A stretch of 64,000 bases of DNA from contig CABURU010000001.1 of the NCBI GenBank assembly GCA_902494085.1, forward strand, positions 62,001-126,000, given 5' to 3'. The notes under the pieces are model-generated. The model did no database searches and had not been told where the DNA came from. It worked only from the letters and a program-made list of their open reading frames with translations. Made by a program: the position numbers and the translations under genes. The stretch comes from an uncultured Collinsella sp. Lineage in GTDB: Bacteria > Actinomycetota > Coriobacteriia > Coriobacteriales > Coriobacteriaceae. Positions 17,431 through 28,232 of the stretch are shown one piece after another (position 1 is the first letter of the stretch; each line of letters starts with the position of its first letter).

Positions 17431-19251
17431 ATGTCCGTTGAGGTCATGAGGACTGTGATCGACGCTGCCGAGGGCCGCGTGCCCGTTGACACGCTGTTTA
17501 CCAATGCGCAGATCATCGACGTGTATGGCCAGCGCGTGGCGCCCGGTAGCGTTGCCGTCAAGGACGGTGTGATCGTCGGCGTGCTCTACGATGGTCGCGA
17601 CGATGCCGCTGGCACCTACGAGGCAACTGAGGTCATCGACTGCCAGGGTCGCTATCTCGCTCCCGGTTTTATTGACGGGCATCTGCATATCGAGTCTTCG
17701 AACATCCGTCCCGCCGAGTATGCGCGCATGGCGGCGACGCGCGGTACTACCACCGCCATTGCCGACAGCCACGAGATTGCCAATGTTGCCGGTCTGGACG
17801 GCCTGCGCTTTATGATCGAGGATGGCCGCCGCGCGCCCATCTCCATCAAGTACATGATGCCTTCGTGCGTGCCCGCACTGCCCGACGAGCAGGCCGGTGC
17901 CGTCATCACCGCTACCGATATGCAGGCGTTTTTTGCCGAGCATCCGGGCGATGTCTTTGGCCTGGGCGAAATGATGAACCTGCCGGGCGTCTTTATGGCC
18001 GACCCCGAGACCTGTGCTCGCATCGATGCTGCCAACCAGACGCCGTCCAAGCAGGTCGACGGCCATGCGCCGCTCGTTGCCGGTAAGGACCTCAACGCCT
18101 ATGCCGCAGCGGGCATTATCGCCGACCACGAGTCGACGATTCCCGAGGAGGCACTCGACAAGCTGTCCCGCGGCATGTATGTGATGCTGCGTGAGGGCAC
18201 GTGCAGCCACGACCTGGCCAATTTGTTCCCGATGCTGCTGGAGAATCCCGCGCGCGCCCGCCGCTGCTGCTTTGCGACTGACGACCGCGCCCCTTCCGAT
18301 GCGCTTGCGACTGGCATGATCGACAATGCCTGCCGCGTGGCGATTGAGGCCGGTATCGACCCCGTGGTCGCTATCTCCATGGCGTCCCTCTCCACGGCCG
18401 AGGCGTTTGGCCTGGACCACGGTTGCCGCGACCCGCACGAACTGCGTGGCGCCATCGCCCCGGGCAAGCGGGCCGACCTGCTGGTACTCAATGACCTGGC
18501 GTTTGCCACGGCTCCGCATCGCGTATATGCCGCCGGTGCTCTGGTGGCGCAGGACGGCACCTTTGTGGGCGAGATCGCACCCGAGATGGCCGAGGTTGCG
18601 GCCCTTGCCGATGAACTGCGTGCTTCCGTTAAACTGCCGAAGCTATCGCTCGACGTGTTCGACTATGCCTTTAAGCCGGGCGAGGCCGTGATCGACGTGG
18701 TGCCGGGCAAGGCCATCACGGGTATGGCTCGCCCCGAGAGCGCCGAGGGCCTGCGCCGCATTATGCTGATCGAGCGCCATGGCCGCGGCGTGTCGCTGCA
18801 GGCCGAGGGCGCCGACGGCGATGGCCCCGCTGGCCTGGGTCTTGTCGGCAAGCACATCGGTCGCGGCTGGGTGCGTGGCTTTACCATCACGGGCGGTGCC
18901 ATTGCCTCCACGATCGGCCACGATTCGCACAACGTGTGCGTCGTGGGCGATAACGCTGCCGATATGATGGCGGCTGTTGAGGCCGTGGGCCAGGGCGGTC
19001 ACGTGCTGGTGCGCAACGGCGAGGTCGTGGCGCGCATTCCGCTGGCGCTCGGTGGCCTGATGAGCGAAGGCACGGCCGAGGACGTCGCCGCGCAGCACGA
19101 CGACTTTATGGTCAAGGCGCGTGCCATGGGTATTGAGCCGCCGCTCGACCCCATCATGGGCATCATCTTCTTGCCCCTGCCTGTCATCCCGACGCTCCGC
19201 ATCCGCCCCGAGGGCATGTTCGACGTCACGACCTTCACCTACGCCGACTAG
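17431..19251 (+). CDS. ade: Adenine deaminase
   Basis: A 606-residue amidohydrolase converting adenine to hypoxanthine and ammonia. The metal motif DGHLHIESS (His 84 and 86), GTTTAIADSHEIANV, DGHAPLV and CFATDDRAPSD are present, with the long C-terminal domain seen in the ade family (FTITGGAIASTIGHDSHNV, ending IRPEGMFDVTTFTY). AAAGGAG precedes the ATG. It stands alone. The stop codon lies in a Family C repeat copy. It probably serves purine salvage and nitrogen release. Confidence 0.94.
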   Translation: MSVEVMRTVIDAAEGRVPVDTLFTNAQIIDVYGQRVAPGSVAVKDGVIVGVLYDGRDDAAGTYEATEVIDCQGRYLAPGFIDGHLHIESSNIRPAEYARMAATRGTTTAIADSHEIANVAGLDGLRFMIEDGRRAPISIKYMMPSCVPALPDEQAGAVITATDMQAFFAEHPGDVFGLGEMMNLPGVFMADPETCARIDAANQTPSKQVDGHAPLVAGKDLNAYAAAGIIADHESTIPEEALDKLSRGMYVMLREGTCSHDLANLFPMLLENPARARRCCFATDDRAPSDALATGMIDNACRVAIEAGIDPVVAISMASLSTAEAFGLDHGCRDPHELRGAIAPGKRADLLVLNDLAFATAPHRVYAAGALVAQDGTFVGEIAPEMAEVAALADELRASVKLPKLSLDVFDYAFKPGEAVIDVVPGKAITGMARPESAEGLRRIMLIERHGRGVSLQAEGADGDGPAGLGLVGKHIGRGWVRGFTITGGAIASTIGHDSHNVCVVGDNAADMMAAVEAVGQGGHVLVRNGEVVARIPLALGGLMSEGTAEDVAAQHDDFMVKARAMGIEPPLDPIMGIIFLPLPVIPTLRIRPEGMFDVTTFTYAD

Positions 19252-19278
19252 TCATCGGGGACGTTCTTAAACGACTAG
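19248..19278. repeat. Family C partial copy C2, overlapping the ade stop codon
   Basis: ACTAGTCATCGGGGACGTTC, followed by TTAAACGACTAG, matches the left arm and loop of copy C1, but no right arm follows. The TAG of ade is part of the repeat. This looks like a half-copy. Confidence 0.65.
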
Positions 19279-19322
19279 CCGCCTGCGACACTCTTTGGCG
19301 TGTCGCCTGACGCTGCGGCCGT

Positions 19323-19360
19323 AGGACCTCTGGCCTGTGTGAGCTATTTGCCAGGTCCTT
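19323..19360. repeat. Imperfect inverted repeat in the ade-HAD spacer
   Basis: AGGACCTCTGGC can pair with GCCAGGTCCT across about 15 nt. No T-run follows. It may be a degenerate member of the intergenic hairpins; no role is visible. Confidence 0.4.
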
Positions 19361-19392
19361 GTAACGTTTACGCCCGCGGAGTCTTATTTGAA

Positions 19393-19457
19393 CTCCCTTT
19401 GGGTACGTTGGAATCGGATACACGTTCGATTCCAACAAGCCCGAAGGGAGCTTTTCT
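19393..19457 (+). promoter_or_regulatory. Two-tier leader hairpin that encloses the Shine-Dalgarno of the HAD gene
   Basis: CTCCCTTTGGG (19393) pairs with CCCGAAGGGAG (19440) over 11 bp with one G-U. Inside, TTGGAATCG and CGATTCCAA form a perfect 9-bp stem, with a symmetric 4x4 internal loop between the two. The 3' outer strand is itself the Shine-Dalgarno of the ATG at 19458. When folded, the ribosome site would be masked, so a riboswitch, thermosensor or protein-controlled switch is possible. Confidence 0.6.
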
Positions 19458-20252
19458 ATGTTCAAACTGATTGCATCCGATATGGACGGCACGCTGCTTG
19501 ACGAAAACGGCCAGGTGCCTCCCGAGACCTACGAACTGATTCTGGCACTACACGAGCATGGTGTGCATTTCGCCGCATCGTCAGGTCGTCGCTACGATCG
19601 CCTGTGCGAGTTCTTTGCGCCCGTTCGCGGCAAGATGGACTTTGTCGCCGCTAACGGCGCCCAGGTCTACGCCGACGGCAAAATGGTAGACCGTGAGGTG
19701 TATTCGCACCTGGCGATTCGAAGGCTCGCCCAAGCTGTCGCGACGTTTCCCAATCTGCATCTTGCGCTTTTTGACCGAACCAAGTCCTTCCTGCTCGATG
19801 ACGAGTGCAAGTTCGTGCGTGAGGTCGATAAGGACCTTCCCAATGCCGAGCGCATTTGGGAGCTGCCCGATCCCAGTGTAAATATCATCAAGGCGAGTAT
19901 CTTTTGCGATGACGGTGCCGTTATGGACAGTGCGTACGTACTGCAGCGCGAACTTGGGCAGCTCTTTACTTTTGCGCCTTCGGGTAACGCGTGGATCGAT
20001 GCCATGCAGCCCGGTGTGTCGAAGGCCTCGGGCATCGCGCAGCTCGCGGAGCATTACGACATTGGGCGCGACGAGGTCATGGCGTTTGGCGACTCGATGA
20101 ACGACTACGAGATCGTTCGCTTTGTCGGCACGGGTTGCGCGATGGAAAATGCACGCCCCGCGCTCAAGGCGGTGGCCGATCGCGTGGTGGGTTGTAACCG
20201 CGACCACGCCGTCCAACGTGAGCTCCGTCGCGTGCTGGAGAGTCTCTCCTAA
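19458..20252 (+). CDS. HAD-superfamily phosphatase, Cof type
   Basis: A 264-residue hydrolase. Motif I is DMDGTLLDENGQVPP, motif II lies in AASSGRRYDRL, and motifs III/IV are KASGIAQL and MAFGDSMNDYEIVRFVGTGCAMENA. The C2 cap is of the Cof type, which acts on sugar phosphates or nucleotide cofactors; the substrate cannot be told from sequence. The start follows the two-tier hairpin. A paralogous gene lies convergently just downstream. Confidence 0.9.
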   Translation: MFKLIASDMDGTLLDENGQVPPETYELILALHEHGVHFAASSGRRYDRLCEFFAPVRGKMDFVAANGAQVYADGKMVDREVYSHLAIRRLAQAVATFPNLHLALFDRTKSFLLDDECKFVREVDKDLPNAERIWELPDPSVNIIKASIFCDDGAVMDSAYVLQRELGQLFTFAPSGNAWIDAMQPGVSKASGIAQLAEHYDIGRDEVMAFGDSMNDYEIVRFVGTGCAMENARPALKAVADRVVGCNRDHAVQRELRRVLESLS

Positions 20253-20254
20253 TC

Positions 20255-20362
20255 CGGCAGATGGGGACGTTCTTTTTCTGCCGGCAGTGGGGGACAGTCC
20301 TTGCAGCTTTTTGCGAAGAGTGTCCCCAGTGACTAGTCGTTTAAGAACGTCCCCAGTGACTA
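20255..20362. repeat. Family C compound palindrome, copy C3, between convergent HAD genes
   Basis: GGGGACGTTCTT (20263) is matched by AAGAACGTCCCC (20343). Inside are CCGGCAGA/TCTGCCGG and GGGGACA/TGTCCCC hairpins, the latter with a loop holding a T-run. GTGACTAG occurs twice at the right end, and the last CTA is the stop codon of the minus-strand HAD gene. It may end transcription from both sides. Confidence 0.7.
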
Positions 20363-21202
20363 GGCGAGGGCGGCCATGATGGTGCGGGCGACGCCGTCGT
20401 GGTCGTTGTCGTATTCGGTGATGGCGTCGGCGGCCTCGCGGTCTTCGGGCTCGGCGTTGATCATGGCCATGCCATGGCCCGCTGCCTGCAGCATGGGGAT
20501 GTCGTTGATGTTGTCGCCGAACGCCCAGGCGTCGGCGAGACGCTCGCCCAGATGCTCACACAGCCACGTGAGGGCCGTTCCCTTGGTGGCGCCCTCGCCC
20601 ATGACCTCGATATTCATGGCGTAAGAACGCGTGACCTCAATGCCTCCGAGCGTGTCGAGCGCCGCCGCGATGGCGTCGCGATCGGCCGGGTCGTGCCAGT
20701 ACATGGCGATGCGTTCGAGCGTCTCGACTTCGTCGATCTTGCTGTCGATATCCATGTCGATCGGTGTTCGTGTGCGCTTGAGCGAAGCCGCGATGTGGGG
20801 ATCGCCGCCGCAGAACTCATCTAGGCGCCCGTAAAGCGAACGGGGGAGGAAACACTGTCCATCTGCGAAGATATCGAAGGTCACATCGTGGCCGGCGGCA
20901 ATGCGATGGATGCGGTGGGCAATGCCGCAATCGAGCGGACGGCTCAAGATGCACGTGGCGCGCGAGGCGTCGGTGGGCACATCGTCGTCGAGCTGCCAGA
21001 CGCTGGCGCCGTTGGCGCAGACTGCGTAGTGCACGGCGGGATGGGCGAGAATGGGCTCAAAGATGCCCGACAGCGGACGCCCCGTGCAGGGAACAAACTC
21101 GATGCCACGACGTGCGAGCTCGTCGAGCATTGTCCAGGTGGCATCGCTCATCTGCTTATCGCTCGTCAGCAGCGTCCCATCCATATCGGAAAACACAATC
21201 AT
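20360..21202 (-). CDS. HAD-superfamily phosphatase, Cof type
   Basis: A 280-residue hydrolase with motif I DMDGTLLTSDKQMSD, PCTGRPLSGI, and the C-terminal KGTALTWLCEHLG and WAFGDNINDIPMLQAAG. A C2B-type cap lies between. It is a paralogue of the gene facing it and faces the same repeat at its 3' end. AAAGGGC lies upstream of the ATG. Substrate unknown. Confidence 0.9.
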   Translation of the reverse strand: MIVFSDMDGTLLTSDKQMSDATWTMLDELARRGIEFVPCTGRPLSGIFEPILAHPAVHYAVCANGASVWQLDDDVPTDASRATCILSRPLDCGIAHRIHRIAAGHDVTFDIFADGQCFLPRSLYGRLDEFCGGDPHIAASLKRTRTPIDMDIDSKIDEVETLERIAMYWHDPADRDAIAAALDTLGGIEVTRSYAMNIEVMGEGATKGTALTWLCEHLGERLADAWAFGDNINDIPMLQAAGHGMAMINAEPEDREAADAITEYDNDHDGVARTIMAALA

Positions 21203-21288
21203 TTGATGCAGCCCTTTCTACTGGCATAAAAAGCGTGGCCGAGGGCTTGGGTCCCTGGCCACGCTCGAGTTCTATAACGGTCCGCGTC

Positions 21289-22707
21289 CTAGCGGTCGGC
21301 GAGCGGCTTGTACTCCAGCGGCTCGATCACCGGACGATAGGCGGGGCGGATGATACGGTGCGCGCAGAAGAGCTCTTCCATGCGGTGCGCCGACCAGCCG
21401 GCCATGCGGGCGACGGCGAATAGCGGCGTAAAGAGCGTCTCGGGCACGCCGAGCATCTTGTAGATAAAGCCCGTGTACAGGTCGATGTTGGCGCAGATGG
21501 GCTTGGTCATGCCGTGGTCGCGCATGACCTGGGGTGCCAGGCGCTCGATACGCTCGATGAGTGCGAACTCTTCGCCCAAGTCCTTCTTGGCTGCCAGTGA
21601 GCGCGCGTAACGGCGGCAGACCTCGGCGCGCGGGTCGCTGAGCGTATAGACGGCGTGGCCCATGCCGTAGATGAGGCCCGTGCCGTCGAAGGCCTGCTTG
21701 TCGAGGATCTTGCCCAGGTAGGCCGCGACCTCGTCCTCGTCCTCCCAGTTGGAGACATGCGCGCGGATGTCCTCGTGCATAGACACGACCTTGGCATTGG
21801 CGCCGCCGTGGCGCGGGCCCTTGAGCGAGCCGATAGCCGCGGCGTAGGCGGAATACGGGTCGGTGGCCGAAGACGACAGCACGCGGCAAGCGAAGGTGGA
21901 GTTGTTGCCGCCGCCGTGCTCGGCATGCAGCATGAGCATAACGTCGAGCAGCATCGCCTCATCGCGGGTGAACGCCATGCCGCCGCGCAGGACCTGTAGG
22001 ATGGTCTCGGCGGTGGAGAGGCCGGGCGTGGGGTGCGGCACGTGAACCTCGGAGCCGCGAAGCTTGGCGACCGAGGCCATGTGTGCGAAGGCGGCGATGC
22101 GCGGGAGACGTGCGAGCATGGAAATGGCGACGTCGATTTCGTGCTCGGGCGTGATCACGTCTGGTTCGGCATCGAAGGCGTAGAGCAGCAGCACGGCGCG
22201 CTGAAGCACATTCATGATGCTCGACGACACCGTGGTCATGGGAAACTCTTTGACGTACTCGTCGCTCAGATGTCTAAAGGCACCTAGGCGCTCGCAGAAG
22301 CCGTCGAGCTCTTCCTTGTTGGGCAGCGAACCCGTGATAAGCAGATAGGCGACTTCTTCGTAGCCGTAGCGATTCTCGGCCTGGGCATTGTTGACCAGAT
22401 CCTCGATGCTGTAGCCGCGAAGCGTGAGCTTGCCCTGATCGGGCACGACCTTTCCGTCGACCTTGTTGTAGCCGTGCACATCCGAGATACGAGTGAGGCC
22501 CGCGACCACGCCCGAGCCGTCGGCATTGCGCAGGCCGCGCTTGACATTGTGCTCTTCGAACAAGCCCTCGTCATAAGGGTCGGTCGGCAGGCCGTGGTAG
22601 AGGCTTTCGCTCTCAGGCGAAATCTGGCGGCTTGCTTCGTAATCCAGAACCAGTCGGCTCAAGTGGTCATCGAAGCGGTAATAGATTTTCTTGGCGTCGT
22701 AGGCCAT
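21289..22707 (-). CDS. gltA: Citrate synthase
   Basis: A 472-residue enzyme condensing acetyl-CoA and oxaloacetate. Active-site segments are LHAEHGGGNNSTFACRV, GLIYGMGHAVYTLSDPRA and ICANIDLYTGFIYKMLG, carrying the catalytic His, His and Asp. It has an N-terminal extension of about 60 residues typical of the Gram-positive type II-like form. No aconitase or isocitrate dehydrogenase is adjacent. With gltBD at 49-55 kb it may feed glutamate synthesis rather than a full cycle. Confidence 0.94.
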   Translation of the reverse strand: MAYDAKKIYYRFDDHLSRLVLDYEASRQISPESESLYHGLPTDPYDEGLFEEHNVKRGLRNADGSGVVAGLTRISDVHGYNKVDGKVVPDQGKLTLRGYSIEDLVNNAQAENRYGYEEVAYLLITGSLPNKEELDGFCERLGAFRHLSDEYVKEFPMTTVSSSIMNVLQRAVLLLYAFDAEPDVITPEHEIDVAISMLARLPRIAAFAHMASVAKLRGSEVHVPHPTPGLSTAETILQVLRGGMAFTRDEAMLLDVMLMLHAEHGGGNNSTFACRVLSSSATDPYSAYAAAIGSLKGPRHGGANAKVVSMHEDIRAHVSNWEDEDEVAAYLGKILDKQAFDGTGLIYGMGHAVYTLSDPRAEVCRRYARSLAAKKDLGEEFALIERIERLAPQVMRDHGMTKPICANIDLYTGFIYKMLGVPETLFTPLFAVARMAGWSAHRMEELFCAHRIIRPAYRPVIEPLEYKPLADR

Positions 22708-22784
22708 GCGCGCTCCTCTCCGGGCCGCATCGGGGTGGCTTGCATGGGCATGCGCGCGTCAGGCTATCCCCGGCGGCTTGCTCG

Positions 22785-23072
22785 CTACAGGCGGTACATA
22801 AAGTTAAAGACATCCTCGCGCTGGATGGACACGTTGACGCCCGAAAGCTCGCCGGCCTCGGCCAGGGCCTTCTGCAGCTCGGCGAAGTCGAGCTTGGACT
22901 CGGCGGTGTCGGCCAGCATGGTCATGGTGAAGATGTCCTCGATAATGGACTGCGTAATGTCGCGGATGTCGACGTTGGCCTCGCCCAGAACACGGGTGAC
23001 GCCGGCGACGATACCGGGGCGGTTCTTGCCAAGGACGGTGATGACGATGCGGGAGGACGAGATCTCGGCCAT
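22785..23072 (-). CDS. ACT-domain protein, UPF0237 type
   Basis: A 95-residue single ACT domain: RIVITVLGKNRPGIVAGVTR, then VDIRDITQSIIEDIFTMTML. Such proteins bind amino acids or similar small ligands and act as regulators; the precise role of UPF0237 members is unknown. It is 77 nt upstream of citrate synthase on the same strand and may be cotranscribed. The UPF0210 partner seen beside it in other bacteria is not present here. Confidence 0.88.
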   Translation of the reverse strand: MAEISSSRIVITVLGKNRPGIVAGVTRVLGEANVDIRDITQSIIEDIFTMTMLADTAESKLDFAELQKALAEAGELSGVNVSIQREDVFNFMYRL

Positions 23073-23265
23073 GGGAAACCCTTTCGCGTGATTGCGGCGC
23101 GCGCGGGGCGCTCCGCTACGGTACAGTGTTCATCATTGTACCTGTCTGGCGCCAAAAGGGGTGTGCTTACTGCGGCGTTACACGTCTGCAACATGGGAGA
23201 AGGGGCAACAGGGTGCGTGTCCGCTGCGGTTGGTCGCGCCGCGTTGCACAAAGACCGTGAACCTT

Positions 23266-23294
23266 TTGTGGGACGCGCGGCGCCGTGGTACCAT
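23266..23294 (+). promoter_or_regulatory. Candidate promoter of rpmE
   Basis: TTGTGG and TACCAT are separated by 17 nt, about 85 nt before the rpmE ATG, in the 306-nt divergent spacer between the ACT gene and rpmE. The rest of the spacer toward the ACT gene shows no gene. Confidence 0.5.
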
Positions 23295-23307
23295 AGCCGA
23301 GTTTGTT

Positions 23308-23356
23308 GTCTTGGTCGGAAACCAAGACGCCTTATGCGCTGATCGGTAACCAGCGC
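23308..23356 (+). promoter_or_regulatory. Two-hairpin 5' leader of rpmE, possible L31 autoregulatory RNA
   Basis: GTCTTGGT/ACCAAGAC forms an 8-bp stem with a 5-nt loop, and GCGCTG/CAGCGC forms a second stem, both between the putative promoter and the AAGGAG of rpmE. L31 leader RNAs have been described in several bacterial groups. Whether this is one of them needs a covariance-model search. Confidence 0.5.
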
Positions 23357-23378
23357 CTGACCAATAAGGAGTCCTACC

Positions 23379-23804
23379 ATGAAGCAGGGTATCCATCCCC
23401 AGTATGTCGAGTGCACGGTGACGTGCTCCTGCGGCAACACCTTCAAGACGCACGCTACCGTGTCCGAGATGAAGGTCGAGCTTTGCAACGAGTGCCACCC
23501 GTTCTACACCGGCCAGCAGAAGTTCGTCGACACCGGTGGACGCGTCCAGCGCTTCGCCGACAAGTTCGGTGGCGCCGCTGCCGCCCAGCTCAAGAAGGCC
23601 GAGGAGGCCAAGGCTGCCAAGGCCGCCAAGGCTGCTGAGGCCGAGGCCGCTCGCAAGGCCGCCGCTGAGGCTAAGGCTGCCGAGAAGGCTAAGCGTGCTG
23701 CTAAGTTTGCCGAGGAGGCTGCCAAGCAGGCCGCCGAGGCTCCCGCAGAGGCTCCCGTCGAGGAGGCCGCTGCCGAGGCCGAGACCACCGAGGCTGCTGA
23801 GTAA
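23379..23804 (+). CDS. rpmE: 50S ribosomal protein L31 (bL31), zinc form, with long Ala/Lys/Glu tail
   Basis: A 141-residue protein, about twice the usual length. Residues 1-66 are a normal zinc-type L31: [20 protein letters not shown], then [20 protein letters not shown], with Cys 16, 18, 36 and 39. The remaining ~75 residues are nearly all Ala, Lys and Glu, predicted as a long charged helix ending in an acidic tail. The tail reads in frame and keeps the local codon style, so it is not a frameshift artefact. Confidence 0.94.
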   Translation: MKQGIHPQYVECTVTCSCGNTFKTHATVSEMKVELCNECHPFYTGQQKFVDTGGRVQRFADKFGGAAAAQLKKAEEAKAAKAAKAAEAEAARKAAAEAKAAEKAKRAAKFAEEAAKQAAEAPAEAPVEEAAAEAETTEAAE

Positions 23805-23840
23805 ATAGCTCGCCGCGGAATCACTCGCATTCATGGCGTG

Positions 23841-23880
23841 AGGGCCGTGCATCCATTTGGGTGCGCGGCCCTTTTCTTTT
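23841..23880 (+). terminator. Rho-independent terminator of rpmE
   Basis: AGGGCCGTGC pairs with GTGCGCGGCCCT (one internal mismatch) and is followed by CTTTTCTTTT. It lies about 37 nt after the stop. Confidence 0.85.
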
Positions 23881-23882
23881 TA

Positions 23883-23982
23883 TTGGTGCAAACCAACCTG
23901 CCCCCATTGCACCAAATGGCAGAGAGGCAGCGTTTGCCCAGATAAAACCTGCCAAAATTAACCTGTCCCATTGTGGCAGGTT
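23883..23982. repeat. Family D compound palindrome, copy D1
   Basis: Two hairpins lie side by side: TTGGTGCAA/TTGCACCAA (15-nt gap) and AACCTGCCA/TGGCAGGTT (19-nt gap, holding AACCTGTCCC). An outer pairing of ACCAACCTGCC with GGCAGGTTGGT is also possible. It fills most of the spacer between the rpmE terminator and secA. A TACAAT hexamer near 24045 is a possible secA -10. Confidence 0.65.
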
Positions 23983-24111
23983 GGTCGTAGTTATTACGTG
24001 GCGGTCGAGGTCGACCGTATAGGCCGCGCCTTGTTTGGCTAAAGTACAATCATCTGTGTTTAACTCGCCCGCAGCTGCACGGCGTGGGCGATGGCCAAAA
24101 AGGAAAACCAC

Positions 24112-26918
<2,807 letters not shown>

Positions 26919-26919
<1 letters not shown>

Positions 26920-28067
26920 TGGCTGAGGCTTTAGAGGTAACGCCCGCCGAGCTGGACGCGTTTGCGGACCGGCTCGGTGAGGTCGAGTCGTATCTCCACC
27001 TGGACGAGAAGCGTACCCGCGTGTTCGAGCTCGAGGCCAAAAGTGTTGCCCCTGGCTTTTGGGATGACGCCGACGCCGCCCGTGCCACCATGGAGGAGAT
27101 CGCGCGCACCAAGGAAGATATCGCTGCCGTGGACACCGCGCGCGGCGAGCTTTCCGATGCCCGCGCCGCGCTGGAGCTTGCCGAGGAGATGGGGGATGAC
27201 CCCGACGCCGCCGCCCTTCGCGAGGAGGCTGCAGCCACGGCTGAGCGCCTGGCCCGTGCCATCGATGAGCTTGAGCTTTCGAGCTGGTTTACCGGTGAGT
27301 TCGATCACGGCGATGCCATTGTGACCATCAAGCCCGGACAGGGTGGTCTGGAGGCCCAGGACTGGACCTTCATGCTCTTTAAGATGTACATGAAGTACTG
27401 CCAGCGTCGCGGCTGGAAGGTCACCATCAACGACTGTCCCGCGGCCGAGGTCATCGGCATTGACCGTGCGACCTTTACCGTCGAGGGCAAGGACGCATTT
27501 GGCATGCTGCGCGCCGAGGCCGGCGTCCACCGCTTGGTTCGCATTAGCCCCACCGACGACAAGAAGCGCCGCCAGACCACGTTTGCCGGCGTCGAGGTCA
27601 TCCCCGTGCTACCCGATGATATCGACATCGAGATCAGTCCCGATGACATCCGCGTGGACGTGTACCACGCGAGCGGCCCGGGCGGTCAGGGCGTCAACAC
27701 CACCGACTCCGCCGTGCGCGTGACGCATTTTCCCAGCGGCATTGTGGTCACCTGCCAAAACGAGCGCAGCCAGATTCAGAACAAGGCCGCGTGCATGCAG
27801 ATCCTCAAGGCTCGCCTGTACGAGATTGAGCTCGAGAAGCGCGCCGAGGCGCTCGATGAGATCCGCGGACCCAAGACCACGATTGGTTTTGGCAACCAGA
27901 TTCGCAGCTACGTGCTCTACCCGTACCAGATGGTCAAGGACTTACGCACGGGCGTGGAGACCAGCAATGTCGAGGCCGTCCTTGACGATGGCGACCTGGA
28001 CCCGTTTGTTATTGGCTACCATCGCTGGGCTACCGGCAACGCCGATGCAGAAGGCTCGGAGGTCTAA
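26919..28067 (+). CDS. prfB: Peptide chain release factor 2, with SPT in place of SPF
   Basis: A 382-residue factor that ends translation at UGA and UAA. The GGQ motif lies at 255-257 in ASGPGGQGVNTTDSAV. The codon-recognition tripeptide, normally Ser-Pro-Phe in RF2, reads Ser-Pro-Thr here (210-212, in GVHRLVRISPTDDKKRR; Thr codon ACC at 27552). There is no programmed frameshift: the frame is open from its ATG with no early TGA. It overlaps secA by one base, as in many Gram-positive secA-prfB pairs. Confidence 0.95.
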
Positions 28068-28128
28068 AACATCGGGTGGCTTCAAGCCGATGCCAAGCCC
28101 AACGGTTGGACGGGTTTGTATCCAGAAT

Positions 28129-28152
28129 AAACCCTGCGCAGGGGTGGTTTTT
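28129..28152 (+). terminator. Weak terminator-like hairpin after prfB
   Basis: CCCTGCGCAGGG is a perfect palindrome flanked by AAACC and GGTTTTT, which can extend the stem and supply a T-run. It may end the secA-prfB transcript. Confidence 0.4.
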
Positions 28153-28191
28153 GTCCGGCGGATCGGTAGAATCGAATACAAGAAGAAGTTC

Positions 28192-28220
28192 AAAGCGCAT
28201 CCGTTTGGGTGCGCTTTTTT
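28192..28220 (+). terminator. Rho-independent terminator abutting the YitT gene ribosome site
   Basis: AAAGCGCA and TGCGCTTT plus CC/GG form a compact stem followed by six Ts. The Shine-Dalgarno GAGGGAGG of the next gene begins at the next base, so no promoter fits between. Either the upstream transcript ends here or the hairpin acts as an attenuator. Confidence 0.8.
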
Positions 28221-28232
28221 GAGGGAGGCAGC

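Noticed and set aside
22632..23342. A 236-codon plus-strand frame opposite citrate synthase and the ACT gene
   Set aside because: It overlaps two well-supported genes on the other strand and the divergent promoter region; no motif.
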